From: Thalassolituus maritimus
Lineage (GTDB): Bacteria > Pseudomonadota > Gammaproteobacteria > Pseudomonadales > Oceanobacteraceae
Direction: 5' to 3'
Assembly (NCBI RefSeq): GCF_900156675.1
Contig: NZ_FTOH01000001.1
Span: forward strand, 1-64,000
Length of the DNA stretch: 64,000 nucleotides
Under the pieces are notes generated by a model. It did no database searches, was not told the DNA's origin, and saw only the letters and a list, made by a program, of their open reading frames with translations. A program made the translations under genes and the position numbers. Of the stretch, positions 24,766 to 33,421 are shown piece after piece; position 1 is the first letter of the stretch, and each line of letters starts with the position of its first letter.

Positions 24766-25233
24766 TTACTTGTGGTACGGGTGACCCTGGAGAATCGTCC
24801 AGGCGCGATAAATCTGTTCTGACAATAACACCCTGACCAGCGGGTGGGGCAGTGTCAGGGGGGATAAAGACCAGCGTTGCTTGGCCAGCCTCAGTACGTC
24901 GTCCGTCATACCGTCAGGACCGCCGACTAACAGGGCAACATCGCCACCCTGGTTGCGCCAGCCTTCCAGCTCTTCTGCTAAACGCTCGGTCGACCAGGGT
25001 TTGCCTTCGACAGCTAATGCGACGACATGCTCGCCCGGTCGGATCGCTTTTTTGAGTGCATCAGCTTCCTGTTGCATGGCTTTGTCGGAGCTGGCGTTTT
25101 TTCCGCGGTGGCCGGGAGAAATTTCGACCAGCTCAAGGCTGCAATCACGCGGCAGGCGCTTCGCGTATTCCTGATAACCCTGTTCTACCCACGCAGGCAT
25201 TTTATTGCCAACGGCCAGCAGCCGTATCTTCAT
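24766..25233 (-). CDS. rlmH: 23S rRNA pseudouridine-1915 N3-methyltransferase
   Basis: A 155-residue SPOUT-family enzyme. It begins [20 protein letters not shown] and ends [19 protein letters not shown], the invariant RlmH C terminus; the trefoil-knot SAM loop is [11 protein letters not shown]. It methylates m3-Psi1915 in helix 69 of 23S rRNA on assembled ribosomes. The start overlaps the rsfS stop by 4 nt (ATGA). Length equals the E. coli protein. Confidence 0.97.
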   Translation of the reverse strand: MKIRLLAVGNKMPAWVEQGYQEYAKRLPRDCSLELVEISPGHRGKNASSDKAMQQEADALKKAIRPGEHVVALAVEGKPWSTERLAEELEGWRNQGGDVALLVGGPDGMTDDVLRLAKQRWSLSPLTLPHPLVRVLLSEQIYRAWTILQGHPYHK

Positions 25234-25586
25234 GCGTCCTTCTGTCCTGCCTGCCCAGCGTCGGGTGTTTCTCCCCAGAGACGTTCGAGATCATAGAAGT
25301 GGCGGGCCTGTTCAGTCATGACATGCACAACCACATCGATCAGGTCGATCAGTACCCAGTCAGCAGCAGCACGGCCTTCGGTGCCGTTCGGTTTCAGGCC
25401 TGCGTGTTTTGCTTTTTCTTCGACATTGCCTGCAACGGCAGTGACGTGGCGGTTAGAGGTACCGTTGGCGATGATCATCCAATCGGTGACGGACGTGCGG
25501 CCACGTACGTCCAGCACAGTGATGTTATGTGCTTTCATGTCTTCCAGAGCGTCGATGACGAGCTCTTTGATTTGCTCAGTTTGCAT
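25230..25586 (-). CDS. rsfS: Ribosomal silencing factor RsfS
   Basis: A 118-residue protein with the RsfS/DUF143 core: [37 protein letters not shown] and [15 protein letters not shown]. It binds ribosomal protein L14 on the 50S subunit and blocks joining to 30S when nutrients run low. The C-terminal tail ([13 protein letters not shown]) is flexible. It lies 18 bp after nadD and overlaps rlmH, the standard arrangement. Confidence 0.96.
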   Translation of the reverse strand: MQTEQIKELVIDALEDMKAHNITVLDVRGRTSVTDWMIIANGTSNRHVTAVAGNVEEKAKHAGLKPNGTEGRAAADWVLIDLIDVVVHVMTEQARHFYDLERLWGETPDAGQAGQKDA

Positions 25587-25604
25587 GCAGACCTGTCGGT
25601 AAAG

Positions 25605-26249
25605 TTATCGGTACAGTTGGTGTTCTTCTATGTAGTCCAACACCGGCTGGGGTGTCAGAAAGGCGATATTGTCGCCTTGCTTGAGTGCCTGACGCAAGTC
25701 GGATGCAGATATATCCAGCTCTGGCCAGGCCTGATGGCAGACGCCTCCGTGCTGAGTCTCGTGTAACTCACTGAGCTGACAGCGGTTTTTGTCGATAACC
25801 TGCCCAAGCCAGCCATCAGTGCGAGCCTGGTCTCCGGGGCGTGAAATCACCAGTACATTGGCCCGGGCCAGAATGTCTTCGGGTGTTTTCCAGCGATCAA
25901 AGCCATTCCAGGCATCGGTGCCCATAACCCAGGTGAGGTTGGCTTGAGGGTATTGTTCCTTGAGCAGGGCGACCGTGCGAGCTGAATAGCTGGTGTCACC
26001 CTGACTCAACTCGATATCACTGGGTGCAATACCGTTCAGTTCTGCGACCGCGAGCTCCAGCATACGCAGGCGTTGTTCTCCTGTTGCCAGAGGCTGATCA
26101 CGATGAGGGGGGACACAATTAGGAATCAGTAACACCTGATCGAAACCTGCATCACGCAGACGTATTGCGATCCGCAGGTGACCAATATGGACGGGATCAA
26201 AGGTCCCGCCCAGTATGGCAATAGAGGCGTTGTTACTTGCGGACTTCAC
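25605..26249 (-). CDS. nadD: Nicotinate-mononucleotide adenylyltransferase
   Basis: A 214-residue nucleotidyltransferase. The ATP-binding start is [19 protein letters not shown] (GxFxPxHxGH-type), the second motif is [10 protein letters not shown] near residue 182, and [15 protein letters not shown] is the substrate-binding block. It makes deamido-NAD from nicotinate mononucleotide in NAD synthesis. The start is GTG; it lies inside the last codons of proA with a 17-nt overlap. Complete. Confidence 0.95.
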   Translation of the reverse strand: MKSASNNASIAILGGTFDPVHIGHLRIAIRLRDAGFDQVLLIPNCVPPHRDQPLATGEQRLRMLELAVAELNGIAPSDIELSQGDTSYSARTVALLKEQYPQANLTWVMGTDAWNGFDRWKTPEDILARANVLVISRPGDQARTDGWLGQVIDKNRCQLSELHETQHGGVCHQAWPELDISASDLRQALKQGDNIAFLTPQPVLDYIEEHQLYR

Positions 26250-27489
26250 CGTTGCCCAGCACTATGTATTTCTGAGAGGTAAGACCATCGAGGCCGACAG
26301 GACCCCGAGCGTGGATTTTATCGGTGGAGATACCAATTTCTGCACCCAGGCCATACTCGAAACCGTCGGCAAAGCGCGTAGATGCATTCACCATCACAGA
26401 TGAGCTGTCTACTTCAGTCAGGAACTGACGGGCAAGCGTGTAGTTCTCGCTGATGATGCTGTCGGTGTGGTGCGAGCCATAGGTGTTGATATGGTCGATG
26501 GCCTCATCCATATCTTTGACAATTTTCACAGCCAGGATGGGTGCCAGGTATTCTTCGTGCCAGTCGTCTTCTGTCGCAGGAACCATATCGGAGACAATTG
26601 CACGCGCCTGTTCACAGCCTCGCAGTTCTACGCCCAGTTGCTCATAGGCCTCGGCCAGCTCAGGCAGAATGGTCCCGGCAATGTCTGCGTGAACCAGCAG
26701 AGTTTCCATGGTGTTGCAGGTGCCGTAACGGTGCGTTTTGGCATTGATCGCGATGTTGATTGCTTTACTGCGATCTGCTTCACGGTCAATATAAACGTGG
26801 CAGATACCATCAAGGTGCTTAATCACAGCAACGCGTGCGTCACGGCTGATGCGTTCGATCAGGCCTTTACCACCGCGCGGTACAATGACATCCACGTATT
26901 CCGGCATAGTGATCAGTTGACCGACGGCTTCGCGATCCGTGGTCTCTACTACCTGAACGCAGGCTTCTGGCAGACCGACAGCGTTCAGTGCAGAAGTAAT
27001 ACATTCAGCCAGCGCCTTGTTAGAGGCAATGGCCTCAGAGCCGCCACGCAGAATAGCGGCGTTACCCGACTTCAGGCACAGGCTGGCTGCTTCAATGGTC
27101 ACGTTCGGACGGCTTTCGTAAATGATACCGATAACGCCCAGTGGAACGCGCATTTTACCAATCTGAATACCGCTCGGACGGTACTTCATGTCGGTGATTT
27201 CACCCACGGGATCAGGCAGAGCAGCGACTTGATGCAGGCCTTCGATCATGGTGTCGATGCGCGCGTCAGTCAGCTCAAGGCGGTCCAGCAAGGCTGCATC
27301 CAGGCCGTTTTCTGCGCCGCGTGCCATGTCTTCTGCATTTGCGGCACGCAGAGCGTCGCGGCTATTGCTGATTTCGTCAGCAATGGCGAGCAATGCGCGG
27401 TTTTTGTCATTGGTGGACGCCCGGGCCATAGCGCGGGATGCAGTCCGGGCCTGCTGGCCAAGGGTCTGCATATAGTCAGCAACGTTCAT
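26233..27489 (-). CDS. proA: Gamma-glutamyl phosphate reductase
   Basis: A 418-residue aldehyde-dehydrogenase-fold enzyme. Recognisable parts are [42 protein letters not shown], the active-site block [18 protein letters not shown] with the catalytic Cys, and [18 protein letters not shown] near the end. It reduces gamma-glutamyl phosphate to glutamate semialdehyde in proline synthesis. ATG 27489 has AAGG 8 nt before it and matches the family start ([14 protein letters not shown]); a longer frame to 27543 overlaps the divergent promoter. It is the first gene of the minus-strand cluster, as PA4007 is in Pseudomonas. Confidence 0.96.
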   Translation of the reverse strand: MNVADYMQTLGQQARTASRAMARASTNDKNRALLAIADEISNSRDALRAANAEDMARGAENGLDAALLDRLELTDARIDTMIEGLHQVAALPDPVGEITDMKYRPSGIQIGKMRVPLGVIGIIYESRPNVTIEAASLCLKSGNAAILRGGSEAIASNKALAECITSALNAVGLPEACVQVVETTDREAVGQLITMPEYVDVIVPRGGKGLIERISRDARVAVIKHLDGICHVYIDREADRSKAINIAINAKTHRYGTCNTMETLLVHADIAGTILPELAEAYEQLGVELRGCEQARAIVSDMVPATEDDWHEEYLAPILAVKIVKDMDEAIDHINTYGSHHTDSIISENYTLARQFLTEVDSSSVMVNASTRFADGFEYGLGAEIGISTDKIHARGPVGLDGLTSQKYIVLGNGEVRK

Positions 27490-27603
27490 CTGGAATACCT
27501 TAAAACGGAAAGTCTGTAAGTCAGAGTGTGCGATAGTATACACGAACTACTACACTGTTTAGCGGAGGCCGAGAGGTCAGAGTTTGTCAGGAACCCGTTA
27601 TTC

Positions 27604-28542
27604 ATGGAAAAAGCACGCTTTCACAGTCTGGTAGTGCTGCAGGTTAAGGTTATTTATTGTCTGTTTGCAGCACTGGCGTTGAGCATCATCGCTGTGCTGG
27701 ATCTGGTCGAAGCACGTACTGTCTTCGCGGCGGTTGCTGCTGGATTTGCTCTTGCTCTGTTGTTGTATGCACTGATTCTTCTGTTACGAGGTCAGCAGCG
27801 ATCATCGCCCGTGACCGAATGGTTGATGATTTTTGGGTTGTGTCTGTTTACTTTGTTCGGCATGCAGCGCAGCGAAGATGTGGTGCACTGGGTCTACTTC
27901 GTCCCCGGCTATATTTACTTCTTATTTCCCTTTCATGTTGCCAGCTACTTTGCCCTGATTTACAGCACCGCCATGGTGCTTATGGTAATCAGCGAGTTCG
28001 ACAGTTATCTGCGTCTGCAGATTCTGTTCACCTACGGCGCCTGCTACGCCTTCGCAGTTATGTATGCGCTGATCAATGATCGCCACAATCATGGTCTGAG
28101 CGCCATTGTGAATACCGATCCGGTGACGCAGGTGTACAACCAGTACCAATTGGGGCTCGACCTTTCCAAGGAAATGACCCGTGCTGACCGCCAGATTGAC
28201 CTGCTCAGTCTGGTTGGCATTGCGGTACCGGCCAGCTGGCAGGTATTGAAAACCGAGGAATACGAAAGCCGCCTGGGCTATCTGAGCAAACGCCTCAAGC
28301 GCTGCCTGCGTCGTTTTGATACCTGTTACCGCCTGGATTCTGATGTCTTTGTTGTATTGCTGCCACACAGTACCGAAAACGTTGTAGACGCGTTGTGTGA
28401 GAACCTGATGGATGATCTTGAAGGCAGTGGTCGTTTCGAAGGGCTCGCCGATATCCGGCTGCACCGCGATGTGTACAGCCCGGAAGATGATGTTGATGTA
28501 CTGATAGAACGGATAGAGAGAAAGCTCAATGATCAGCTTTAA
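27604..28542 (+). CDS. Membrane protein with degenerate GGDEF domain (first of a pair)
   Basis: A ~312-residue protein. Hydrophobic segments fill residues ~15-165 (about six helices), followed by a GGDEF-type fold: IVNTDPVTQVYNQYQLGLDL is the usual entry, but the active-site position reads YRLDSDVFVVLL where catalytic members have GG(D/E)EF. It should therefore not make cyclic di-GMP; a sensing or scaffold role is likely. The next gene overlaps by 14 nt and encodes a protein of the same design. ATG 27604 is preferred; an in-frame GTG at 27526 lies within the divergent proA promoter region. Confidence 0.75.
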   Translation: MEKARFHSLVVLQVKVIYCLFAALALSIIAVLDLVEARTVFAAVAAGFALALLLYALILLLRGQQRSSPVTEWLMIFGLCLFTLFGMQRSEDVVHWVYFVPGYIYFLFPFHVASYFALIYSTAMVLMVISEFDSYLRLQILFTYGACYAFAVMYALINDRHNHGLSAIVNTDPVTQVYNQYQLGLDLSKEMTRADRQIDLLSLVGIAVPASWQVLKTEEYESRLGYLSKRLKRCLRRFDTCYRLDSDVFVVLLPHSTENVVDALCENLMDDLEGSGRFEGLADIRLHRDVYSPEDDVDVLIERIERKLNDQL

Positions 28543-29521
28543 TACGCCGCCGCAGGAGCAACTGCTGCCCCGATTGCAGGTTATCGTTTATTCGCTGGTG
28601 GCCTTCGCCTTGCTGTTGTTGATTTACGATCAGTACCGTCAGGGGCTGTATTCTTTGGTACTGGCGAATGCGATTTCGATTCCGGCGTTTCTGTTCAGTG
28701 CGGCGTACATCTATATCAATCGTGATCGCGATTCTTTTCTGTGGGTGAACTATCCCTTAGTGGCGGCGCTTGCTGGGTTAGCTCTGCTGCAATTACCAAG
28801 GTATCCCGATCTTATGATCCACTACCTGTTCGCGATGCCGATGTTTACGTACTTCTGCTTACCCATGCAGCATGCCACTGTGGTGAATGTTCTCGTTGCC
28901 AGCGCGATGGGGGTGATTCTCTGGGGTAAGGTGGATGTCCAGACCGCCGTGCGTTACACCACTAATTTTTCTCTGCTGGTGCTCTCTACCTGGTGTTTTT
29001 CCTATCTGACGCTGTTGAAGGGTGCGTCTCTGCAGCGGCTGGCGCTGACCGATCAGGTGTCAGGCGCCTATAACCGGGAGCACTTTTATCATCTTCTTGA
29101 GCGGGAGTTGGCGCGGGGCGAAGCGACGCGGCAGAGCGTCAGCATGATCGGCATTGTGCTTGATGATTATCGCCAGTTAATAGACTTGCACGGTAATCGT
29201 TCTGTGGTTCAGTTTATGCCGCAGTTCGTGAAAAAGATCCGTCAGTTGATTCGTGGCGAAGACGACATATTCAGGCTCGAAGATGACCTGATTATGTTGG
29301 TTCTGCCCAATTGCGGTGAAGAGGGCGCAATCGTTCTGATGGAACGGATTAAGCGCAAAGTGCAGGAGCAATCCTGGAAACCATTTGCTGAAGTATCCAT
29401 CAGCATCGCTGCGGTAACGCGCAATGCCGATGAAGACAGCGAATCCATTGAAAAACGCTTACTTAAGCGGCTCAATAAACAGCAGAAAACCAGTCTTCAG
29501 TTGGCGGCTTTCAGCGACTGA
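28529..29521 (+). CDS. Membrane protein with degenerate GGDEF domain (second of a pair)
   Basis: A 330-residue paralogue of the preceding protein. About six membrane helices cover residues 15-165, followed by LALTDQVSGAYNREHFYHLLE, the entry of a GGDEF fold. The active-site loop reads FRLEDDLIMLVLPN rather than GG(D/E)EF, so catalysis is not expected, and no RxxD inhibitory motif stands out. The 14-nt overlap with its neighbour suggests both are made together and may form a heteromer. The 3' end overlaps the convergent methyltransferase gene by 11 bp. Confidence 0.75.
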   Translation: MISFNTPPQEQLLPRLQVIVYSLVAFALLLLIYDQYRQGLYSLVLANAISIPAFLFSAAYIYINRDRDSFLWVNYPLVAALAGLALLQLPRYPDLMIHYLFAMPMFTYFCLPMQHATVVNVLVASAMGVILWGKVDVQTAVRYTTNFSLLVLSTWCFSYLTLLKGASLQRLALTDQVSGAYNREHFYHLLERELARGEATRQSVSMIGIVLDDYRQLIDLHGNRSVVQFMPQFVKKIRQLIRGEDDIFRLEDDLIMLVLPNCGEEGAIVLMERIKRKVQEQSWKPFAEVSISIAAVTRNADEDSESIEKRLLKRLNKQQKTSLQLAAFSD

Positions 29522-30368
29522 TGCCCGCTTTAATGATGCGCACCAGCGTCTGAATTTTTACTTCCGGCAAGTGACTCAGCTTGCCGTAAAAGCTTGCCGG
29601 GTCGTGGACCTCAACGTCGTCAAAACCGTCTTCCTGAAAGCCTTCTTTGATGGCGGTATCGGAAGGGTAGTGCAATGGCCATTGCCCACGAGTAAAAAGA
29701 CCGACGAGCTTCTGCGCAAATTTTACGTAGCGATAAGACGGATGTTCGGCAAAGTCAGGGTATAAATCCGTTACGTACCATCCCTTCGGAAAAGCTTTCA
29801 ATCCGCTCGCCATACGCGACCAGACTTCACGGATTTCATCCAGCTCAAAGTAGTTCACCAGCCCTTCGGTGATGATCAATGTTGGCTGCGTAGGATCCAG
29901 GTCGCTCAGGAGGGCGCCGATCGAAGCGGGGCCGTCTGCATTGAGGATGTTGCACTCGCGAACTTCATGTCCTTCGACCAGTCCTACTTCTTCAAGAAGC
30001 GCTTTTTTGCGAGCTGCCATACCAGGAAGGTCACCTTCAATGTAGCGCAATTGCGGGTAGGCTTGTTTCAGACGGTAGCCACGGGGCGAAAGGCCACACG
30101 CGAGTTCGACCACCTGGGTCACGCCCTCTTTTTCAATTAGTTCTTTGACCTGATGATCAATGACCGAGTGGCGTTGTAGCAGGAAGATATCAATGTCGGC
30201 GCCAGCGAGTGCTCGTAACAGAGCATTGACGGGAGCCAGAGTCGCGTTTGCAAACTGTCCGGCTCGGGTGACAAACCCTCGTGCTGAGAGGCCGTGTTTG
30301 TACCAGATGTAACCGGTGTAATGGGCACTGACGCTGATTCGCGAGGTGTCTGTAGACGCTGACTTCAT
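29511..30368 (-). CDS. Class I SAM methyltransferase, leucine-carboxymethyltransferase-like
   Basis: A 285-residue protein with the LCMT/PPM1 (Tcmp) pattern: VTQVVELACGLSPRGYRL is the SAM-binding motif I, RYIEGDLPGMAARKKALL follows, and TLIITEGLVNYF is the motif near the active site. The family methylates carboxyl or hydroxyl groups of small molecules or proteins; the substrate here is unknown. The start at 30368 is ATG. It overlaps the end of the second GGDEF-like gene by 11 nt. About 200 bp of upstream DNA separates it from the divergent dedA-like gene and holds both promoters. Confidence 0.82.
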   Translation of the reverse strand: MKSASTDTSRISVSAHYTGYIWYKHGLSARGFVTRAGQFANATLAPVNALLRALAGADIDIFLLQRHSVIDHQVKELIEKEGVTQVVELACGLSPRGYRLKQAYPQLRYIEGDLPGMAARKKALLEEVGLVEGHEVRECNILNADGPASIGALLSDLDPTQPTLIITEGLVNYFELDEIREVWSRMASGLKAFPKGWYVTDLYPDFAEHPSYRYVKFAQKLVGLFTRGQWPLHYPSDTAIKEGFQEDGFDDVEVHDPASFYGKLSHLPEVKIQTLVRIIKAGISR

Positions 30369-30570
30369 TGTAGTATCCGGGGGAGTGTCGTGAGCCGGGG
30401 CTCATCGCACGCCATTCCTTATTGTTTATATTGGTGGGACGAAGGTTAACTGTATATCTACGTGGGGCGCAATGCATTTACCTGTCAATAATCGTGCAAA
30501 TGCTATGCAAAATCGACGAAAGCCTGCGTAATGGACAGGTGTTGGCCGGAAAGTACGCGTTGGAGGATTT

Positions 30571-31161
30571 TTGGGCGAAATAAATGTTTCTGAGTGGGGC
30601 GCCGGTCTGCTGTTGCTCGCCGTTTTCAGTATTTCAATGGTGGAGTCACTGGCTGTGGTGGGTTTACTGGTGCCGGGAATCGGCCTGTTGCTGGCCCTGA
30701 CTCTGGCTGCGGCTGCGGGTGATATCCCTCTCTGGTTATGGGTCGCATGTGGCACTGCTGGGGCTTTTCTCGGGGACGGCGTCAGCTTCCTGCTCGGGCA
30801 GCGCACCGGTCCCTCGGTTCATAGCTGGCGCTTTTTTCAGCGACACCCACACTGGCTGAGACGCGGAGAGGCCTTTTTCCAGCGTTGGGGCATATGGAGC
30901 ATTATGACAGGTCGATTTATCGGGCCTATTCGTCCTGTGGTGCCGCTGGTAGCGGGTGCTATGCGTATGTCACCGCGTCAGTTCTGGTTTGCCAATGCCA
31001 TCTCCTCGCCTGCCTGGGGCATGGCGTATCTGGCGACCATGTACTGGTTGGGTGAGGCATTCCGCGATACGTTTGACCTCCCCGTTATTGCTTCACTGCT
31101 CGCTTTTGCCACCCTGATTGCACTGGTGGTCAGTGTGCTGGTTAATCAGCGTCATCGCTGA
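30571..31161 (+). CDS. DedA-family (SNARE-associated) membrane protein
   Basis: A 196-residue inner-membrane protein. Family marks are ESLAVVGLLVPGIGLLLAL (re-entrant E-x-x-x-P-x-P-like loop), GAFLGDGVSFLLGQRTG and TGRFIGPIRPVVPLVAGAMRM, with the conserved Arg/Gly/Pro residues. DedA proteins help recycle lipid carriers such as undecaprenyl phosphate or flip phospholipids. The start is a TTG at 30571 with GGAGG only 4 nt before; no ATG in frame gives the complete first helix. It is convergent with the next small gene, with no gap. Confidence 0.85.
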   Translation: MGEINVSEWGAGLLLLAVFSISMVESLAVVGLLVPGIGLLLALTLAAAAGDIPLWLWVACGTAGAFLGDGVSFLLGQRTGPSVHSWRFFQRHPHWLRRGEAFFQRWGIWSIMTGRFIGPIRPVVPLVAGAMRMSPRQFWFANAISSPAWGMAYLATMYWLGEAFRDTFDLPVIASLLAFATLIALVVSVLVNQRHR

Positions 31162-31422
31162 TCAATGACTGGCAGAGTCGTCGGAATGGCGGCTGCGCTC
31201 ATACGCGAGGTCTTTCTTAAGCGAACCCATCTGGTATTCGAGGTCGGCGTTCTTCTGGCGTAGTTCGCGGTTCTCCTGCTCATGGGCTTTGTAACGCTCA
31301 GCCATACCTTCCAGTTCCTGCTGTGCTTCATTGACGGCGCTTTTCCAGCGCTTACCCAGAACGGATGCAGTCAGCGCGGCTCCTAATACGAAGCTGGCAA
31401 TAATGGCTGCAATTAACATCAT
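31162..31422 (-). CDS. Small membrane-anchored coiled-coil protein (86 aa)
   Basis: One N-terminal membrane helix (LIAAIIASFVLGAALTASVLG) is followed by a long charged helix with heptad character (EAQQELEGMAERYKAHEQEN, RELRQKNADLEYQMGSLKKD) and a short Ser/His tail. The layout is like YhcB-type envelope proteins but shorter, and I do not assign a family. A GAGGACC precedes the ATG. It shares no gap with the convergent dedA gene. Confidence 0.6.
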   Translation of the reverse strand: MMLIAAIIASFVLGAALTASVLGKRWKSAVNEAQQELEGMAERYKAHEQENRELRQKNADLEYQMGSLKKDLAYERSRHSDDSASH

Positions 31423-31509
31423 TTTATGGTCCTCAGGGTGTCTTGATTGAGACTCAATGATAACGAAAACCTGATACCATGCGCACCTGAATTACAGTAG
31501 GAGAAGGTT

Positions 31510-32532
31510 GTGTCTATCACTCAGTTTGTTGCCAGCACAGGCGCCCGTATGCGCGTGTTTGATCTTGGACGTCGAATAGCAAAAATCGGCCTGAGCGAGT
31601 TTGAAGCGATTGAGGATCTGGCCCGACCTTATCCAACACCTTATCTACGTCATGCCTGGGTCGGTATTCTCAGCTGGAACCCGGATGAACCGGGGCAACA
31701 CAATATCTGGTTTCTGAAGTTGCCGTTGGATGAGCAGAATATCCTGCAGCCGGGACCGCGTGATCAGTTTCTGCAGCACTGGCTCCGTGTCGTACAGCAT
31801 CCGGATAAAGATCACGGTGAGGCGCCTTGTGCGTTTAAGCCCGATGGCAACCGTATGTCTTACTTCCACTCTATTGCTCTGAAAACCCTGAAGCAGCCAG
31901 AGACGCAGTACTACGCGACGGCACGCGCTTATTTCAGCGGCGATACTGGCTGGCAGAACTGGCAGCAGTTGGGGCTGCAAGGGATTGCTGAAGTTGTCGC
32001 CAGGTTGGATGAAAGTAATAACAGCGAGCTGTTGCAGAAGGCACTACCCGAAATGGATAACGCTGGTGCGAGTGTTCCGCGCAATGTTCTGTTGGGCTTT
32101 CTTGAGAATGCCGAACCTGATGTGAATCTGACCATTGCCCTGACAGACTCGCTGGCTGAAGCTATGAAAGGCCAGCCCGACGCCACAGCACTCGCGCTCT
32201 ATTGCCGCGCGATGTCGCAGAGTGTCAGCGTTAACCACCGTCGGGAGGTTTTGCAGCTGGTGTTGCAGCATCCATTGGCGAGTGAAGTCGAGATTCTCAG
32301 TGCTGTCGGAAGTCGCTGCTGGAATGACCTCGAAGGAGACACGCTGAGCCTGTATCTCGAGAAACTTGCTCAGGCAGGACAGGATGTATTCCTTGCTCTG
32401 GTGGCCGATCTGATGACTTTACCGGGCAAGCGTAAACAGATTTTAGAAGCCTTCCGTAATCCGCAGCGCAGCGATGAGCTGGGAGCTGCTATTGGTGTGC
32501 TGATGAGCGCAGCCCGCAGTGGTGTGCAATGA
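31510..32532 (+). CDS. DUF3549-family protein
   Basis: A 340-residue cytosolic protein. The N-terminal sequence (ITQFVASTGARMRVFDLGRRI and PYLRHAWVGILSWNPDE) and the overall helical repeat-like C-terminal part match DUF3549, a gammaproteobacterial family of unknown function. The start is GTG, preceded by GGAGAAGG. The stop overlaps the ychJ start by 4 nt (ATGA), so the two are co-translated; this pairing suggests a common, undefined job. Confidence 0.82.
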   Translation: MSITQFVASTGARMRVFDLGRRIAKIGLSEFEAIEDLARPYPTPYLRHAWVGILSWNPDEPGQHNIWFLKLPLDEQNILQPGPRDQFLQHWLRVVQHPDKDHGEAPCAFKPDGNRMSYFHSIALKTLKQPETQYYATARAYFSGDTGWQNWQQLGLQGIAEVVARLDESNNSELLQKALPEMDNAGASVPRNVLLGFLENAEPDVNLTIALTDSLAEAMKGQPDATALALYCRAMSQSVSVNHRREVLQLVLQHPLASEVEILSAVGSRCWNDLEGDTLSLYLEKLAQAGQDVFLALVADLMTLPGKRKQILEAFRNPQRSDELGAAIGVLMSAARSGVQ

Positions 32533-32993
32533 GTCTGAATGAGGCCCAACCGGGAACCTTGTGCCCCTGCAACAGTGGTAAAGACTACAGAGTTTGTTGT
32601 GGTTTGTACCATGAGGGTGAAGTCGCACCGACGCCTACGGCACTGATGCGCTCTCGCTACTCGGCCTTCGCTCTGGAAAATGCCGATTATCTGTTAGCTA
32701 CCTGGCATAAGGACTATCGCCCGCAAACCCTGGAGTTCGCCGCCGATACCCGGTGGACAGGGCTCGATATTCTGGAGGAAGGCAGCGACGGAGACACAGG
32801 CACGGTTCATTTTATTGCCACCTTTAACGAAGATGGTGAGTGGCTTCTGCTTGAAGAAAAGTCGCGTTTTGAACGGCTGGGTGGGCGATGGTATTACCTT
32901 GCCGGAGAAACCGATTTTCGCTCGCCCGATGTCGGCCGGAATGACCCCTGCCTGTGCGGCTCGGGGAAAAAGTGGAAAAAGTGCTGCGGCTGA
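32529..32993 (+). CDS. ychJ: YchJ-family protein with SEC-C zinc motifs
   Basis: A 154-residue UPF0225 protein. It has a SEC-C-like motif at each end: CPCNSGKDYRVCCG (about residues 12-25) and CLCGSGKKWKKCCG (residues 141-154). The central NTF2-like part carries PTALMRSRYSAFALENADYLLATWH. Homologues are found in many bacteria; a role in metal- or protein-binding quality control is suspected but not shown. It directly follows DUF3549. A hairpin terminator lies 20 bp downstream. Confidence 0.9.
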   Translation: MSLNEAQPGTLCPCNSGKDYRVCCGLYHEGEVAPTPTALMRSRYSAFALENADYLLATWHKDYRPQTLEFAADTRWTGLDILEEGSDGDTGTVHFIATFNEDGEWLLLEEKSRFERLGGRWYYLAGETDFRSPDVGRNDPCLCGSGKKWKKCCG

Positions 32994-33013
32994 GTCGCTT
33001 CTGATTTTTGACA

Positions 33014-33042
33014 GCAGCCTTTTCTGAAGATTTGAGGGCTGC
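33014..33042. terminator. Terminator between ychJ and convergent small gene
   Basis: GCAGCC (33014-33019) pairs with GGCTGC (33037-33042) around a 17-nt loop and is followed by TTATTTAT on the plus strand. It overlaps the stop region of the minus-strand gene at 33043. Confidence 0.5.
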
Positions 33043-33318
33043 TTATTTATCTGAGGGCTGCATGCCTTTGAGTAGCATGCCCCAGGTCATGGCTAATGCA
33101 CCGGCCATAGAAAGCAATAACATCACGTTAATAAAGACGGTGTTGCGCTGGTAGTAGCTTAGCTGGGGAACTGCTTCTTCTGAACAGGCACCACTGGTAT
33201 AGTCATAGTGCAGCCCGGCATCGGTACATTGACCGGCTGACATTAATTCAAAGCCGAAGGCAACAATCAGGGTAATCGCAGGAAGGGCGAATAACAGGGA
33301 GCCGTAACGCGTCAGCAT
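33043..33318 (-). CDS. Small two-helix inner-membrane protein (91 aa)
   Basis: Two hydrophobic helices (LFALPAITLIVAFGFELM and VFINVMLLLSMAGALAMTWGM) flank a periplasmic loop of ~40 residues with two cysteines (AGQCTDAG, SGACSEE) that may form a disulfide. The cytosolic tail is short (LKGMQPSDK). Family not recognised. It is divergent from the TolA-like gene, sharing a ~100-bp promoter region. Confidence 0.62.
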   Translation of the reverse strand: MLTRYGSLLFALPAITLIVAFGFELMSAGQCTDAGLHYDYTSGACSEEAVPQLSYYQRNTVFINVMLLLSMAGALAMTWGMLLKGMQPSDK

Positions 33319-33421
33319 GTGCGCAATCTCTCTAAACGCAGAAAGGAAACTTGACAGAAGTTATAAGAAGTCTGCATCTTACCCCTCACTGCTGGTTCAC
33401 CACAACGATAATAAGTGTTTC

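Noticed and set aside
23995-24822. 275-codon plus-strand frame
   Set aside because: It lies antisense to mrdA and has no recognisable motif.
25056-25766. 236-codon plus-strand frame across rlmH, rsfS and nadD
   Set aside because: It is antisense to three conserved genes and without motif support.
26467-27519. 350-codon plus-strand frame
   Set aside because: It mirrors proA, a certain gene; the long antisense frame follows from codon bias.
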